59,743 nt of DNA from an uncultured Ruminococcus sp. (GCA_902798755.1 CADBYC010000007.1:1-59743), one strand, 5' to 3'. Positions 17,890-25,635 are shown, counted from the stretch's first letter. Made by a program: numbers and translations. The notes: generated by a model not told the origin, from the sequence alone.

Positions 17890-17938
17890 TTTCCTCCCTT
17901 GTGAATACTGTTTGAAAACAACAGATTTGGTTTATGCC

Positions 17939-17968
17939 TGTATATCAGTTGATATTATAAATCGTCAA
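17939..17968 (-). promoter_or_regulatory. Promoter for the beta-helix surface gene
   Basis: Minus strand: TTGACG (17963-17968), 18 nt, TATACA (17939-17944). It lies about 50 nt upstream of the ATG and overlaps the divergent promoter region. Confidence 0.6.
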
Positions 17969-17983
17969 CTTATATTATAAATC
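17949..17983. promoter_or_regulatory. Divergent control region with a 12-bp direct repeat
   Basis: ATATTATAAATC occurs twice (17952-17963 and 17972-17983), a 20-bp period or about two helical turns. On the plus strand TTGATA (17949-17954), 16 nt, TATATT (17971-17976) could drive the SleC-like pair. The repeats overlap promoter elements on both strands, so a regulator bound here could affect both transcripts. Confidence 0.45.
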
Positions 17984-18072
17984 TTTAATAAGTGAAAAGT
18001 CAATATATATATTAGTAAAATATAACATATTCTATGAAATCTTATCATATATTTTATCAAAGGAGGATATTT

Positions 18073-18540
18073 ATGTACAGAGAGTATTTGTATTCCGGAA
18101 ATAATCTCGACGAGATCTACGCGCCCGGCAGGGTGCTGCCTAAGGGTGAAACGCCCTTTCGTGATGAATATGAAGAATATATCCGCGCGTATCCCGGCAG
18201 GGGTACCTTGAAGGTGCAGATCAGCGTCGCGCGGGGTGCGTTTCCGCTGAAGAACGTGCTGGTCGACGTGTCCCAGATCTATAACGGTGTTCGCTACAGC
18301 CTGTATAACGACGTTACCGATATGTCGGGCATCGTCGATAATATGGTGCTGCCCGCGCGTTCCTTTGAAAGCACCCTGAATTTTGACGACTCGCGGATAC
18401 CCGAGGCGCAGTATCTGGTCACGGTTTACCACCCCGACTTCAAGGAGCTGACCGACTGCGCCGTGATCATTCATGACAAGACCGAGACCATCCTGCCCGT
18501 CTCGCTTACACCGCTGACAGGGGAGAGAGAAGATGGCTGA
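18073..18540 (+). CDS. Protein of unknown function coupled to the SleC-like gene
   Basis: A 155-residue protein without signal peptide or membrane segment. I do not recognise a named family. Residues about 50-140 look like a beta-sandwich: GTLKVQISVARGAFPLKNVLVDVSQ, a DVTDMSGIVDNMVLPAR turn, and QYLVTVYHPDF, resembling a carboxypeptidase-regulatory or transthyretin-like fold in which a modifiable value is described by short strands. AAAGGAGG precedes the ATG by 7 nt. The stop lies inside the next gene (8-nt overlap), so the two are translationally coupled and probably act together in cortex or envelope work. Confidence 0.7.
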   Translation: MYREYLYSGNNLDEIYAPGRVLPKGETPFRDEYEEYIRAYPGRGTLKVQISVARGAFPLKNVLVDVSQIYNGVRYSLYNDVTDMSGIVDNMVLPARSFESTLNFDDSRIPEAQYLVTVYHPDFKELTDCAVIIHDKTETILPVSLTPLTGEREDG

Positions 18541-19876
18541 GCTGCCCACCGTTCCGTCGTATATCACCGTCCACCTCGGCGCGCCGAACAGCGCCGCCGA
18601 GAACGTCACCGTGCGGTTCACGGATTACATCAAAAACGTCGCTTCGTCAGAGATCTTTCCCAACTGGCCCGCAGAAGCTCTGCGCGCGAATATCCTCGCC
18701 CAGATCTCCTATACCCTCAACCGCGTCTACACCGAGTATTATCCCAGCCGCGGCTATGATTTCGACATCACCAACGACACCCGCTATGACCATGCCTATA
18801 CCAAGGACGGCGAGGTGTTTGACACCATCAGCCTGATCGTCGACGAGATCTTCAATAACTATATCCGCCGCAAAGGAGCGATCGAGCCGCTCGCGGCGAA
18901 GTTCTGCGACGGCAGGATCACGATGTGCAGCGGGCTGCTGCAATGGGGCACGGTAGAGCTTGCCAATCAGGGGTACAGCACCTTGCAGATATTGCAGTAC
19001 TACTATGGAAATGATATCGAGCTGGTCGAGAACGCGCCGCTGACCGACAAAACGCAGTCCTATCCGGGGGTTGCCCTATCCCGCGGCTCCTTCGGCGACG
19101 ACGTGCGCACGATCAAGAATGAGCTCAACCGTATCCGCCGCAACTATCCCGCTATCCCAAGCATCGACACGAATACCTCTGTCTTTGACGGCGATACCGA
19201 AGAGGCGGTCAAAGCCTTTCAGCGTATCTTCAACCTCACGCCCGACGGCATTGTCGGCAAGGCGACGTGGTATCAGATCAAGCGCATCTATGCGGCGGTC
19301 AAGCGGCTCTCGGAGCTGACCAGCGAGGGGCTGACGATCCCCGAAATAGAGCGCGTGTTCCGCACGAATCTGCGTATCGGCGACAGCGGCGTCGAGGTCG
19401 AGGCGCTGCAGTATTATCTGGCGTTCCTCGGCTATTTCTATCCTCAGCTCCCGCCGATCCCGATCAACGGCTTCTTCGACGATCTGACACGCGACGCGGT
19501 CTTTGCCTTTCAGAATGAGTACGGCTTGCCCGTGACGGGCGAGGTCGATCTGAATACCTACTACAATATCGAGCGGCAGTACCGCAACGCCGTCGCCGAC
19601 CTGCCCGCCAATTATCAGAGCGCGATCGGCGAGCCGTATCCCGGGCGCTTTCTGGTGGAGGGCGACAGGGGAGAGGAGGTGCGCGTGATACAGGGCTACA
19701 TCAACCGTATCGGGCGCACCGATCCCGCCGTACCTGAGATCACCGTGGACGGCATTTTCGGACCGCAGACCAAGCAGGCGGTGATCGCGATACAAGCCCA
19801 GCTCGGCGTTGAGCAGAACGGCGCTGTCGGCCCTGTCGAATGGGTGGAGATCATCACGAGAGGAAATAATATATAA
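18533..19876 (+). CDS. SleC-like protein: SpoIID-like region plus three peptidoglycan-binding domains
   Basis: A 447-residue protein. Residues about 45-140 resemble the SpoIID/amidase-enhancer module (WPAEALRANILAQISYTLNR, then YDFDITNDTRYDHAY). Three peptidoglycan_binding_1 domains follow, recognisable by GSFGDDVRTIKNELN, GDSGVEVEALQYYL and GDRGEEVRVIQGYI with DG-FG/FD-T--AV--FQ patterns, at about 185-260, 285-360 and 380-445. This architecture is like spore-cortex proteins of the SleC group, but no protease or lytic catalytic domain is visible, so it may bind or assist. There is no classical signal peptide, as expected for a protein laid down in the forespore or mother cell. Confidence 0.8.
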   Translation: MAELPTVPSYITVHLGAPNSAAENVTVRFTDYIKNVASSEIFPNWPAEALRANILAQISYTLNRVYTEYYPSRGYDFDITNDTRYDHAYTKDGEVFDTISLIVDEIFNNYIRRKGAIEPLAAKFCDGRITMCSGLLQWGTVELANQGYSTLQILQYYYGNDIELVENAPLTDKTQSYPGVALSRGSFGDDVRTIKNELNRIRRNYPAIPSIDTNTSVFDGDTEEAVKAFQRIFNLTPDGIVGKATWYQIKRIYAAVKRLSELTSEGLTIPEIERVFRTNLRIGDSGVEVEALQYYLAFLGYFYPQLPPIPINGFFDDLTRDAVFAFQNEYGLPVTGEVDLNTYYNIERQYRNAVADLPANYQSAIGEPYPGRFLVEGDRGEEVRVIQGYINRIGRTDPAVPEITVDGIFGPQTKQAVIAIQAQLGVEQNGAVGPVEWVEIITRGNNI

Positions 19877-20300
19877 TTCTAAATTAGAACAATAAACCTC
19901 CCCGGTGCAAGCACTAAAGTGCCCACCGGACACTTTACCCTTTTTAATCGGTTGAGATTGCCACATCGTCGTCTCGCGCCGTATTCGGTAGGCATATCCG
20001 GTTGGTATGCCTTGACCTCATGTGGCGGCTCCTCCTCTCCCCAACACGCAGGGGCGTGTCGGGGACCCCTTTTATGACTATTGAATAAAGTCGATTCGTG
20101 TAATAGTGATTTTTCTGAATTAGAATAATAATCACGATTTGTTTAATCAATATATTTCTAATACAGAAATAAATGATCCGAAGTCCTGAGGATCGGGATT
20201 TCGGATCATGTCTTTCGACAAATTATTACATATATTTTCTTTATTAGAAACAAAGCCCTGTAACAGCACAGTATAATAACTTTAGATATGTCTGTATGGG
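19877..20300. repeat. 433-bp non-coding gap filled with structured repeats
   Basis: Four copies of the TTCT-N5-AGAA motif lie here (19877, 20113, 20156, 20237). A hairpin CCGGTG/CACCGG with inner GCACT/AGTGC spans 19902-19929 and is followed by TTTTT at a distance. CCACAT (19961-19966) pairs with ATGTGG (20020-20025) enclosing CCG/CGG and GGCATA/TATGCC, a three-branched shape. ACACGC/GCGTGT inside CCCC/GGGG lies at 20037-20064, and ATGATCCGAA/TTCGGATCAT near 20169-20210. No open frame with a ribosome site is seen. It probably contains the terminator of the SleC-like pair plus decayed mobile repeats. Confidence 0.5.
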
Positions 20301-20309
20301 GATGAATTT

Positions 20310-21992
20310 TTGGGATACTACAGCGATGAATTTTTCAAGGAATACGGCTTGACCGATTCCGATGATTATAAAGATGATTTTGAATATGATGACGGCTCTG
20401 CCAAACCGCGAGAGCGCGACTATCAGGACGTTCACTCCGACTCGCGCCGCGGGAGCGATCCGCGCCGATCGGGCAGTCGCAACGCGCGGTCGCCCTATGA
20501 CCGTGACGGCGATTATCGCGACAGACCTCAGCGCAGTACCAACCGCCGCAACGTGCAGAATTTCGACCGTGACGGCAATTATGACGACCGCCGCAGACGA
20601 CCGCCGCAGGGCAGCTCACAGCGGCAGCCTGTTCGCAAGCGCCGCAAGTCGCGCCTGTTCCGCCGTACGATGATCGTGTTGTCATTCGCGGCGATCCTCT
20701 TGGTGCTGATCGGCATTATCGCGGCGATCGTTTCTTCGTTCGGCGTCGGCGAGGTGCAAAAGCTCGCGTCCTCCGAGGTCGGCTCCGACAAGGTCGTGCT
20801 CAGTTGGGAAAAGGCGAGCCACGCGACCGGCTACAAGGTGCTGGCATCCAAGGACGGCGCTGAATTCCGGGAGGTCCGGACGATCGACAGCCCCGATACC
20901 CTGACGGCGACCGTGGGCGATCTCGAACAGGCTTCTTCCTACAGCTTCAGCGTGGTCGCTCTCCGCGACAAGAAGGAAGGCAAGCCCGTCACGCTCGAGA
21001 AGATCACCACTCTGCCGACTTCTCCCGAGATCACTAACAGCTTTTCCGCAAAGCCCGGCGTTATGCACCTCGACTGGTCAGAGAACGCCAAGGCGAGCGG
21101 CTATATCGTGGAATATAAAAAGGACGGCGGCGAGTATTCTGCCGATACCACCCTGACGGTCTCCGGCTCTGCAGAGTGCAAGGCGGATATCGAGGGATTG
21201 GAGGTCAACGCAACCTATCTCGCGCGCGTGACCGCTTTTATCGACGGAGATAATCAGCTCAAGAGCGCTCCGTCTGCGGAGAGCTCCGTCAAGATCGTTG
21301 AGAAAGAGACCGAGGTCTTGCCCAAGGCGATGGAGCTCAAGGTAGACAGCGCCATCGACCCCAACAAGTCGATGATCGCCCTGACCTTTGACGACGGTCC
21401 CGCGGTCGGCGGAAGCAGCGGCGACAGGATCTTGGACGTTCTCGAAAAGTATAACGCGAAAGCCACCTTCTTCATGCTCGGCTGTAATGCCGGCGAAGCG
21501 GCGGACAACCTCAAGCGCAAGGTCAGCCTGAATATGGAGATCGGCAACCATACATGGAACCACACCCATTACGGCAACGAGGTCACCGCGGAGGATATCC
21601 GCAAGGGCAGCAACGGTATCTACGACGCTTGCGGACAGTACCCGACCGCGTTCCGTTCACCCGGCGGTATGACGACAAACGCTATTCTGACCGAGTGCGC
21701 GGCAGAGGGAATGTCGGCGTATTACTGGTCGATTGACACGCAGGACTGGAGCTCCCGCGACGCCGACGCGGTCTACCACGCGGTCGTGGATAACGTCAGC
21801 GACGGCGATATCATTCTCATGCACGAGATCTATGATTCGACCGCGGACGCCGTCGAGCGCATGGTGCCCGAGCTGATCGAGAAAGGCTATCAGCTCGTCA
21901 CCTGTCACGACCTGATCGCGGCAAAGGGCGGCAGCGAGCCCGTGCCCGGTACCCAATATGCGGACGCGTTCAGAGAGATGGGTCCTCAATAA
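20310..21992 (+). CDS. Membrane-anchored polysaccharide deacetylase with two FN3 domains
   Basis: A 560-residue protein. Residues 1-118 are low-complexity, first acidic then Arg/Asp/Gln-rich and probably disordered in the cytoplasm. One membrane segment spans about 120-143. Two fibronectin-III-like domains follow (about 150-240 and 241-330; VVLSWEKASHATGYKV, MHLDWSENAKASGYIV). A NodB-type CE4 domain ends the protein: TFDDGP (motif 1), NHTWNHTH (motif 2), FRSPGG (motif 3) and ILMHE. It likely deacetylates cell-wall peptidoglycan or another N-acetylated glycan outside the membrane. The start is a TTG with GGGGATG 8 nt upstream; no in-frame ATG is available nearby. Confidence 0.88.
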   Translation: MGYYSDEFFKEYGLTDSDDYKDDFEYDDGSAKPRERDYQDVHSDSRRGSDPRRSGSRNARSPYDRDGDYRDRPQRSTNRRNVQNFDRDGNYDDRRRRPPQGSSQRQPVRKRRKSRLFRRTMIVLSFAAILLVLIGIIAAIVSSFGVGEVQKLASSEVGSDKVVLSWEKASHATGYKVLASKDGAEFREVRTIDSPDTLTATVGDLEQASSYSFSVVALRDKKEGKPVTLEKITTLPTSPEITNSFSAKPGVMHLDWSENAKASGYIVEYKKDGGEYSADTTLTVSGSAECKADIEGLEVNATYLARVTAFIDGDNQLKSAPSAESSVKIVEKETEVLPKAMELKVDSAIDPNKSMIALTFDDGPAVGGSSGDRILDVLEKYNAKATFFMLGCNAGEAADNLKRKVSLNMEIGNHTWNHTHYGNEVTAEDIRKGSNGIYDACGQYPTAFRSPGGMTTNAILTECAAEGMSAYYWSIDTQDWSSRDADAVYHAVVDNVSDGDIILMHEIYDSTADAVERMVPELIEKGYQLVTCHDLIAAKGGSEPVPGTQYADAFREMGPQ

Positions 21993-21999
21993 ACGATTC

Positions 22000-22037
22000 A
22001 GGCGTTCGCACCTTTCTTCGGTGCGGCGCCTTTTCTT
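22000..22037 (+). terminator. Terminator after the deacetylase, abutting the next ribosome site
   Basis: AGGCG-TT-CGCACC, TTTCTTC, GGTGCG-G-CGCCT, then TTTTCTTT. The next gene's AGGAG begins 3 nt after the T-run, so that gene has no room for its own promoter. Confidence 0.75.
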
Positions 22038-22051
22038 TCAGGAGATGTATT

Positions 22052-23509
22052 ATGTCAAAAATTGTGATCATCGGCGGCGGCGTAGCGGGTCTGACCGCGG
22101 GAATATGCGCGCGGCTGAACGGCTATGAAGCCGTGATTTTTGAGAAGCACCGTATCGCGGGCGGCAATCTGACAGGCTGGGATCGCGGCGGCTTTCATAT
22201 CGACAACTGCGTCCACTGGCTCACGGGTACCAATCCCGTCACCCCGCAGTATCGGCTGTGGGTGGAAACAGGCGCTTTGGGCGACGTGGAAATATATCAA
22301 GCGGATTCGCTGTATACCTATGAGACGGCAAGCGGTAAGCTCTGTCTGAGCCGTGACGTCAACCGTCTGCATGCCGATATGCTCGCGCTCTCTCCGCGGG
22401 ACGATCGGGAGATCGACGCCTTCATCAAGGCGCTCAACGCCGCGAAAACCATCATCGAAGTGTCAAGCAAAAGCAATGATAAGAGGGCAACGACGTCCGA
22501 GCTGCTGTCATCGCTCCCTCTGCTTTTGCACTATCACCGCATGATGACGCACGAACTTGGTCAGCGTTTCTCTAACCCTGTGATACAGGGCTTTATGGAA
22601 TGTCTGTTTCCCGCTGATTTCGGCGCGCTCGGATTGCTCGTCGCGATGGCGACCTTCTGCTCCGACAACGGCGGCGTACCAAAGGGCGGTTCGCTTATGA
22701 TGGCTCAGCGTATGACCGAGCGGTTCGTATCTTTAGGCGGTGAGTTGCATTGCGGCACGGCTGTGACAGGGATAGGGATAAATGGCAAGCGAGCCGTATC
22801 GGTGACGACGGACAAGGGCGAGACCGTCAATGCCGACGATGTGATCCTCGCTGTTGATCCCGCGTTCGCGTTCGGAAAACTGCTCGACAAAAGCTATATG
22901 CCCCTGCCGCTGAAAAGGCTGTACGACCATCCGTCTGTCAGCCGCTTTTCGAGCTTTCACTGCGCGTTCTCCTGCGAGCTGTCCGAGCCGCCTTTCCACG
23001 GCGACAGAATGGTGAAAATACCAAAAGAGTTGCAGAACGTTCTGCGTTCAGAATATTTGATCCTGCGTGAGTATTCGCACGAGGAGTGCTTTGCGCCCGA
23101 GGGCAAGAGCCTGATCCAGACCATGCACTACTGCACCGAGGACGAGTGCCGCTTCTATATCCGTATGAAGGAGCGCCCCGCCGAATACATCGCGTTAAAG
23201 AAAGAGATCTCGGACGAGATCGCCGCGCTGATCGTATCGCGTTATCCCGAGTTATCGGGCAAGCTGCATTGTATCGACACATGGACGCCCGCAACCTATA
23301 AACGATATACGGGCGCTGACGTCGGTTCGTATATGGGATTTGCGTTTCCGCCGAAGCTCAATCCCATCTTCATGAACGGCAGGATCAAGGGGCTTAGCAA
23401 CGTCTATCTTGCGACCCAGTGGCAGCAGGCTCCCGGCGGATTGTCTGTCGCCTCAAAAGCGGGAGAAGCGGCTGTCAAAGCTATCATGAAGCATGACAAA
23501 AGAGGTTAG
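22052..23509 (+). CDS. FAD-dependent oxidoreductase, CrtI/phytoene-desaturase-like
   Basis: A 485-residue flavoprotein. The N-terminal dinucleotide-binding fingerprint is VIIGGGVAGLTAGICARLNGYEAVIFEK, read in two parts around GGGVAG and a terminal Glu, followed by GGNLTGWDRGGFHIDN. A C-terminal FAD motif includes LSNVYLATQWQQAPGGLSVA, typical of the CrtI/carotenoid-isomerase class. Substrate unknown; there are no carotenoid or squalene genes in the window. AGGAG precedes the ATG. The dockerin-nuclease gene starts 1 nt after its stop, so the two share a transcript although their likely locations (cytoplasm versus outside) differ. Confidence 0.85.
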   Translation: MSKIVIIGGGVAGLTAGICARLNGYEAVIFEKHRIAGGNLTGWDRGGFHIDNCVHWLTGTNPVTPQYRLWVETGALGDVEIYQADSLYTYETASGKLCLSRDVNRLHADMLALSPRDDREIDAFIKALNAAKTIIEVSSKSNDKRATTSELLSSLPLLLHYHRMMTHELGQRFSNPVIQGFMECLFPADFGALGLLVAMATFCSDNGGVPKGGSLMMAQRMTERFVSLGGELHCGTAVTGIGINGKRAVSVTTDKGETVNADDVILAVDPAFAFGKLLDKSYMPLPLKRLYDHPSVSRFSSFHCAFSCELSEPPFHGDRMVKIPKELQNVLRSEYLILREYSHEECFAPEGKSLIQTMHYCTEDECRFYIRMKERPAEYIALKKEISDEIAALIVSRYPELSGKLHCIDTWTPATYKRYTGADVGSYMGFAFPPKLNPIFMNGRIKGLSNVYLATQWQQAPGGLSVASKAGEAAVKAIMKHDKRG

Positions 23510-23510
23510 T

Positions 23511-24704
23511 ATGAAACGAGTATTTGCGTTTATCTCCGTTATCCTTTGCGTAATATTGCTGATACCGTCCGCTTCGGCTTACGGCACGCTCCCTGATGTA
23601 AACGAACAGCCCCGCCATATCGTCTGCGACGAGCTTTCCGACATGGCGCAGGCGTATTATGTCGGCGATCATCAGTATAATGCTTTGAGTTCGCTTACAG
23701 GCGCTTTGGATTTAACGACGGGCTATACCGCTATGCAGGATAACGAGCTGTTCACGGCGCTCCACGATCTGATGGCGGACGCCCATCAGTACCACTCGAC
23801 CTACTCAGGCTACAACGCGGGCTCGCTCGCATATTTCTGGGCGAGCACCGACGCGGTGAACAGCGGCAGTACCTATACCATGTTTTACTCCGACGTTCCC
23901 GCGGATACGGAAGGAATCAAGCTCAACCGTGAGCATATCTGGCCGAAGAGCCGCGCGTCCTTTGGCACAAAGAAGGGGAGCGGCGGCGCTGACCTGCACC
24001 ACCTGCGCCCCGCGGAGAGCTCTCTCAACAGCGCGAAAAGCGACCATCTTTTCGGCAATATCAACGGCGTTTATACCGTGGGTGTGAAAGAGGGAAGCGT
24101 CAACGGCGAGGTTTGTTACTGGGTGAATAAGGGTGAAGACCTGTTTGAGTGTAAGGACAATGTAAAAGGTGACGTCGCGCGTATTTTGCTTTACGTTTAT
24201 TGCCGCTGGGAACAGCCGAATCTTTACACTGATATTCCTGCCGACCAATTGCCCGCGAATGATTCCGACAGCACGAACAACGGGATCAAGGTGATCGAGA
24301 GCCTAGATACCCTGCTCGAATGGTGCGAGGAGGATCCCGTTGACACATGGGAGATGCGCCGCAACGACCTGATCGAGAGCATACAGGGCAACCGCAATGT
24401 CTTTATCGACTACCCTGAATTCGCTTTTCAGCTTTTCGGCAGAGAGGTTCCCCCTATGCTCACCCCGAGCGGCAGATATATGCCCCTGTCGGGCGACGCG
24501 GACAGCGATTGGGAGATCACCGCTCTCGATGTGACCGTGATCCAAAGACGCTTGGCGCTGATGGCTTCAAAGCCGTTCAAGACAATGTCGGCTGACGTCG
24601 ATCAAGATGACAGTATCACGATCCTTGACGCGACCTATATCTGCCGTTATCTCGCAAGAGAGCCTCAGCCCTGCGCCATCGGCGAAGAGATTAAATTGAA
24701 ATGA
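23511..24704 (+). CDS. Secreted endonuclease I-family nuclease with a C-terminal dockerin
   Basis: A 397-residue precursor. Residues 1-23 form a signal peptide (MKRVFAFISVILCVILLIP, cleaved near ASA). The central domain matches endonuclease I/EndA: LNREHIWPKSRASF with the catalytic His, then DLHHLRPAESSLNSAKSDH. The last 65 residues hold two calcium-binding dockerin repeats, GDADSDWEITALDVTVIQRR and ADVDQDDSITILDATYICRY. The protein should be exported and could dock to a cohesin. Start: AGAGG, 5 nt, ATG. A nuclease on a dockerin is unusual, because dockerins mostly carry carbohydrate-active enzymes. It ends before a strong terminator. Confidence 0.9.
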   Translation: MKRVFAFISVILCVILLIPSASAYGTLPDVNEQPRHIVCDELSDMAQAYYVGDHQYNALSSLTGALDLTTGYTAMQDNELFTALHDLMADAHQYHSTYSGYNAGSLAYFWASTDAVNSGSTYTMFYSDVPADTEGIKLNREHIWPKSRASFGTKKGSGGADLHHLRPAESSLNSAKSDHLFGNINGVYTVGVKEGSVNGEVCYWVNKGEDLFECKDNVKGDVARILLYVYCRWEQPNLYTDIPADQLPANDSDSTNNGIKVIESLDTLLEWCEEDPVDTWEMRRNDLIESIQGNRNVFIDYPEFAFQLFGREVPPMLTPSGRYMPLSGDADSDWEITALDVTVIQRRLALMASKPFKTMSADVDQDDSITILDATYICRYLAREPQPCAIGEEIKLK

Positions 24705-24718
24705 TCGTATGTATACAG

Positions 24719-24746
24719 CAAGGAGTACCGCGCGGTACTCCTTTTT
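24719..24746 (+). terminator. Terminator after the dockerin nuclease
   Basis: AAGGAGTACCGC immediately followed by GCGGTACTCCTTTTT, an 11-12-bp perfect stem with a T5 tail. Confidence 0.9.
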
Positions 24747-24822
24747 GATGGTGGATACCTATTTTGAAATAATATGTAGTTATCGATTGTCTCCGATTTT
24801 TTCAATAAATACAGCAAAAGCA

Positions 24823-24851
24823 TTGATACATAATAAATTATGTATTATAAT
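24823..24851 (+). promoter_or_regulatory. hicAB promoter with a palindromic operator in the spacer
   Basis: TTGATA (24823-24828), 17 nt, TATAAT (24846-24851). A perfect inverted repeat, ATACATAAT-AA-ATTATGTAT (24826-24845), fills the spacer between the two boxes. This is the expected place for antitoxin autorepression. Confidence 0.7.
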
Positions 24852-24887
24852 ATATAGCGAAAGGGGAATACTCAAGGAGGACATTCA

Positions 24888-25085
24888 ATGAAGAGTTATT
24901 CATCAAGGGAAGTCCTCAAAATTCTAAAAGCCGATGGAAGGTTTGAAGTAGGCTGTGTTGGTGACCATCTACAGCTTAAGCATCCGACAAAGAAGGGAAG
25001 AGTAACCATTACCCACCCCCGAAAGGATATACCGCTAAAGACTTTAAAGAGTATTGAGGCTCAAGCGGATGTCAAGTTTCCTTGA
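24888..25085 (+). CDS. hicA: HicA toxin (mRNA interferase)
   Basis: A 65-residue protein with the double-stranded-RNA-binding-like fold by family. MKSYSSREVLKILKADGRFE leads to VGDHLQLKHPTKKGRVTI, where the His of GDH is the catalytic position, and DIPLKTLKSI follows. HicA cleaves mRNA and is held inactive by HicB. AAGGAGG precedes the ATG by 7 nt. Toxin precedes antitoxin here, the normal hicAB order. The preceding 140 bp are AT-rich and carry the promoter and operator. Confidence 0.9.
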   Translation: MKSYSSREVLKILKADGRFEVGCVGDHLQLKHPTKKGRVTITHPRKDIPLKTLKSIEAQADVKFP

Positions 25086-25125
25086 TATCCGCACCCCTTA
25101 CCGTTTTGTATTGTGGGAGGATATT

Positions 25126-25524
25126 ATGAAAGACAGATACGCTTATGTTGCCTTGTTCGATATTGCAGATGACGGCATTTCTATTTCGTTTCCCGATCTT
25201 CCGGGTTGCCTTCCTTGTGCCGACACGCTCGAAGAGGCAATAGAAAATGCACGTGAAGCCCTCGGACTTCATATCTGGGGACTTGAAAAGGACGGTGAAG
25301 AGCTGCCTGCGCCTACGCCGTTTGATCAGGTGAAGTGTGACCGAAATCAAGCGGTTGCTGTTATCGACGTATTTATGCCTACGTTCAGAGATAAGCTGAA
25401 TAACCGTTTTGTGAAGAAAACATTGTCGCTCCCTGCATGGCTTGCCGATCTCGCGGATAAAGACGGCGTTAACTGCTCCAAGGTTTTTCAAACTGCCTTG
25501 ATGGAGTATTTGGGAGTGAAATAA
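25126..25524 (+). CDS. hicB: HicB antitoxin
   Basis: A 132-residue protein. The N-terminal HicB fold is clear from YAYVALFDIADDGISISFPD followed by LPGCLPCADTLEEAIENARE. The C-terminus (LSLPAWLADLADKDGVNCSK, then VFQTALMEYLG) looks like a DNA-binding ribbon or helix module, fitting autorepression through the palindrome in the promoter. The ATG is fixed by GGGAGGA 5 nt upstream; a longer in-frame version overlaps hicA and has no ribosome site. It begins 40 nt after hicA. Confidence 0.92.
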   Translation: MKDRYAYVALFDIADDGISISFPDLPGCLPCADTLEEAIENAREALGLHIWGLEKDGEELPAPTPFDQVKCDRNQAVAVIDVFMPTFRDKLNNRFVKKTLSLPAWLADLADKDGVNCSKVFQTALMEYLGVK

Positions 25525-25545
25525 TAAGTATTCATCGAAGAATAG

Positions 25546-25582
25546 AGGGGGCTATCGCTACGCTTAGAGCGACAGCCCCTTG
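25546..25582 (+). terminator. Hairpin after hicAB
   Basis: GGGGGCT-AT-CGCT ... AGCG-AC-AGCCCC, followed by TTGCTTG. The stem is good and the T-run weak. Confidence 0.6.
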
Positions 25583-25596
25583 CTTGTATAGAAATG

Positions 25597-25632
25597 AAAA
25601 GCGGAGAGCACCTTTGGTACTCTCCGTTTTGT
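25597..25632. terminator. Bidirectional terminator between hicAB and tRNA-Val
   Basis: AAAAGCGGAGAG-C-ACC, TTT, GGT-A-CTCTCCGTTTT. The poly-A/poly-T flanks let it work on either strand; it lies just 3' of the minus-strand tRNA. Confidence 0.8.
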
Positions 25633-25635
25633 TAA

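Noticed and set aside
19877-20300. Known housekeeping RNA such as SRP, 6S or tmRNA
   Set aside because: Characteristic motifs (for example the SRP GGAA loop or the tmRNA tRNA-like ends) were not found.
22052-24704. A carotenoid or secondary-metabolite cluster around the CrtI-like gene
   Set aside because: No prenyl synthase, squalene/phytoene synthase or other pathway gene is present in the window.
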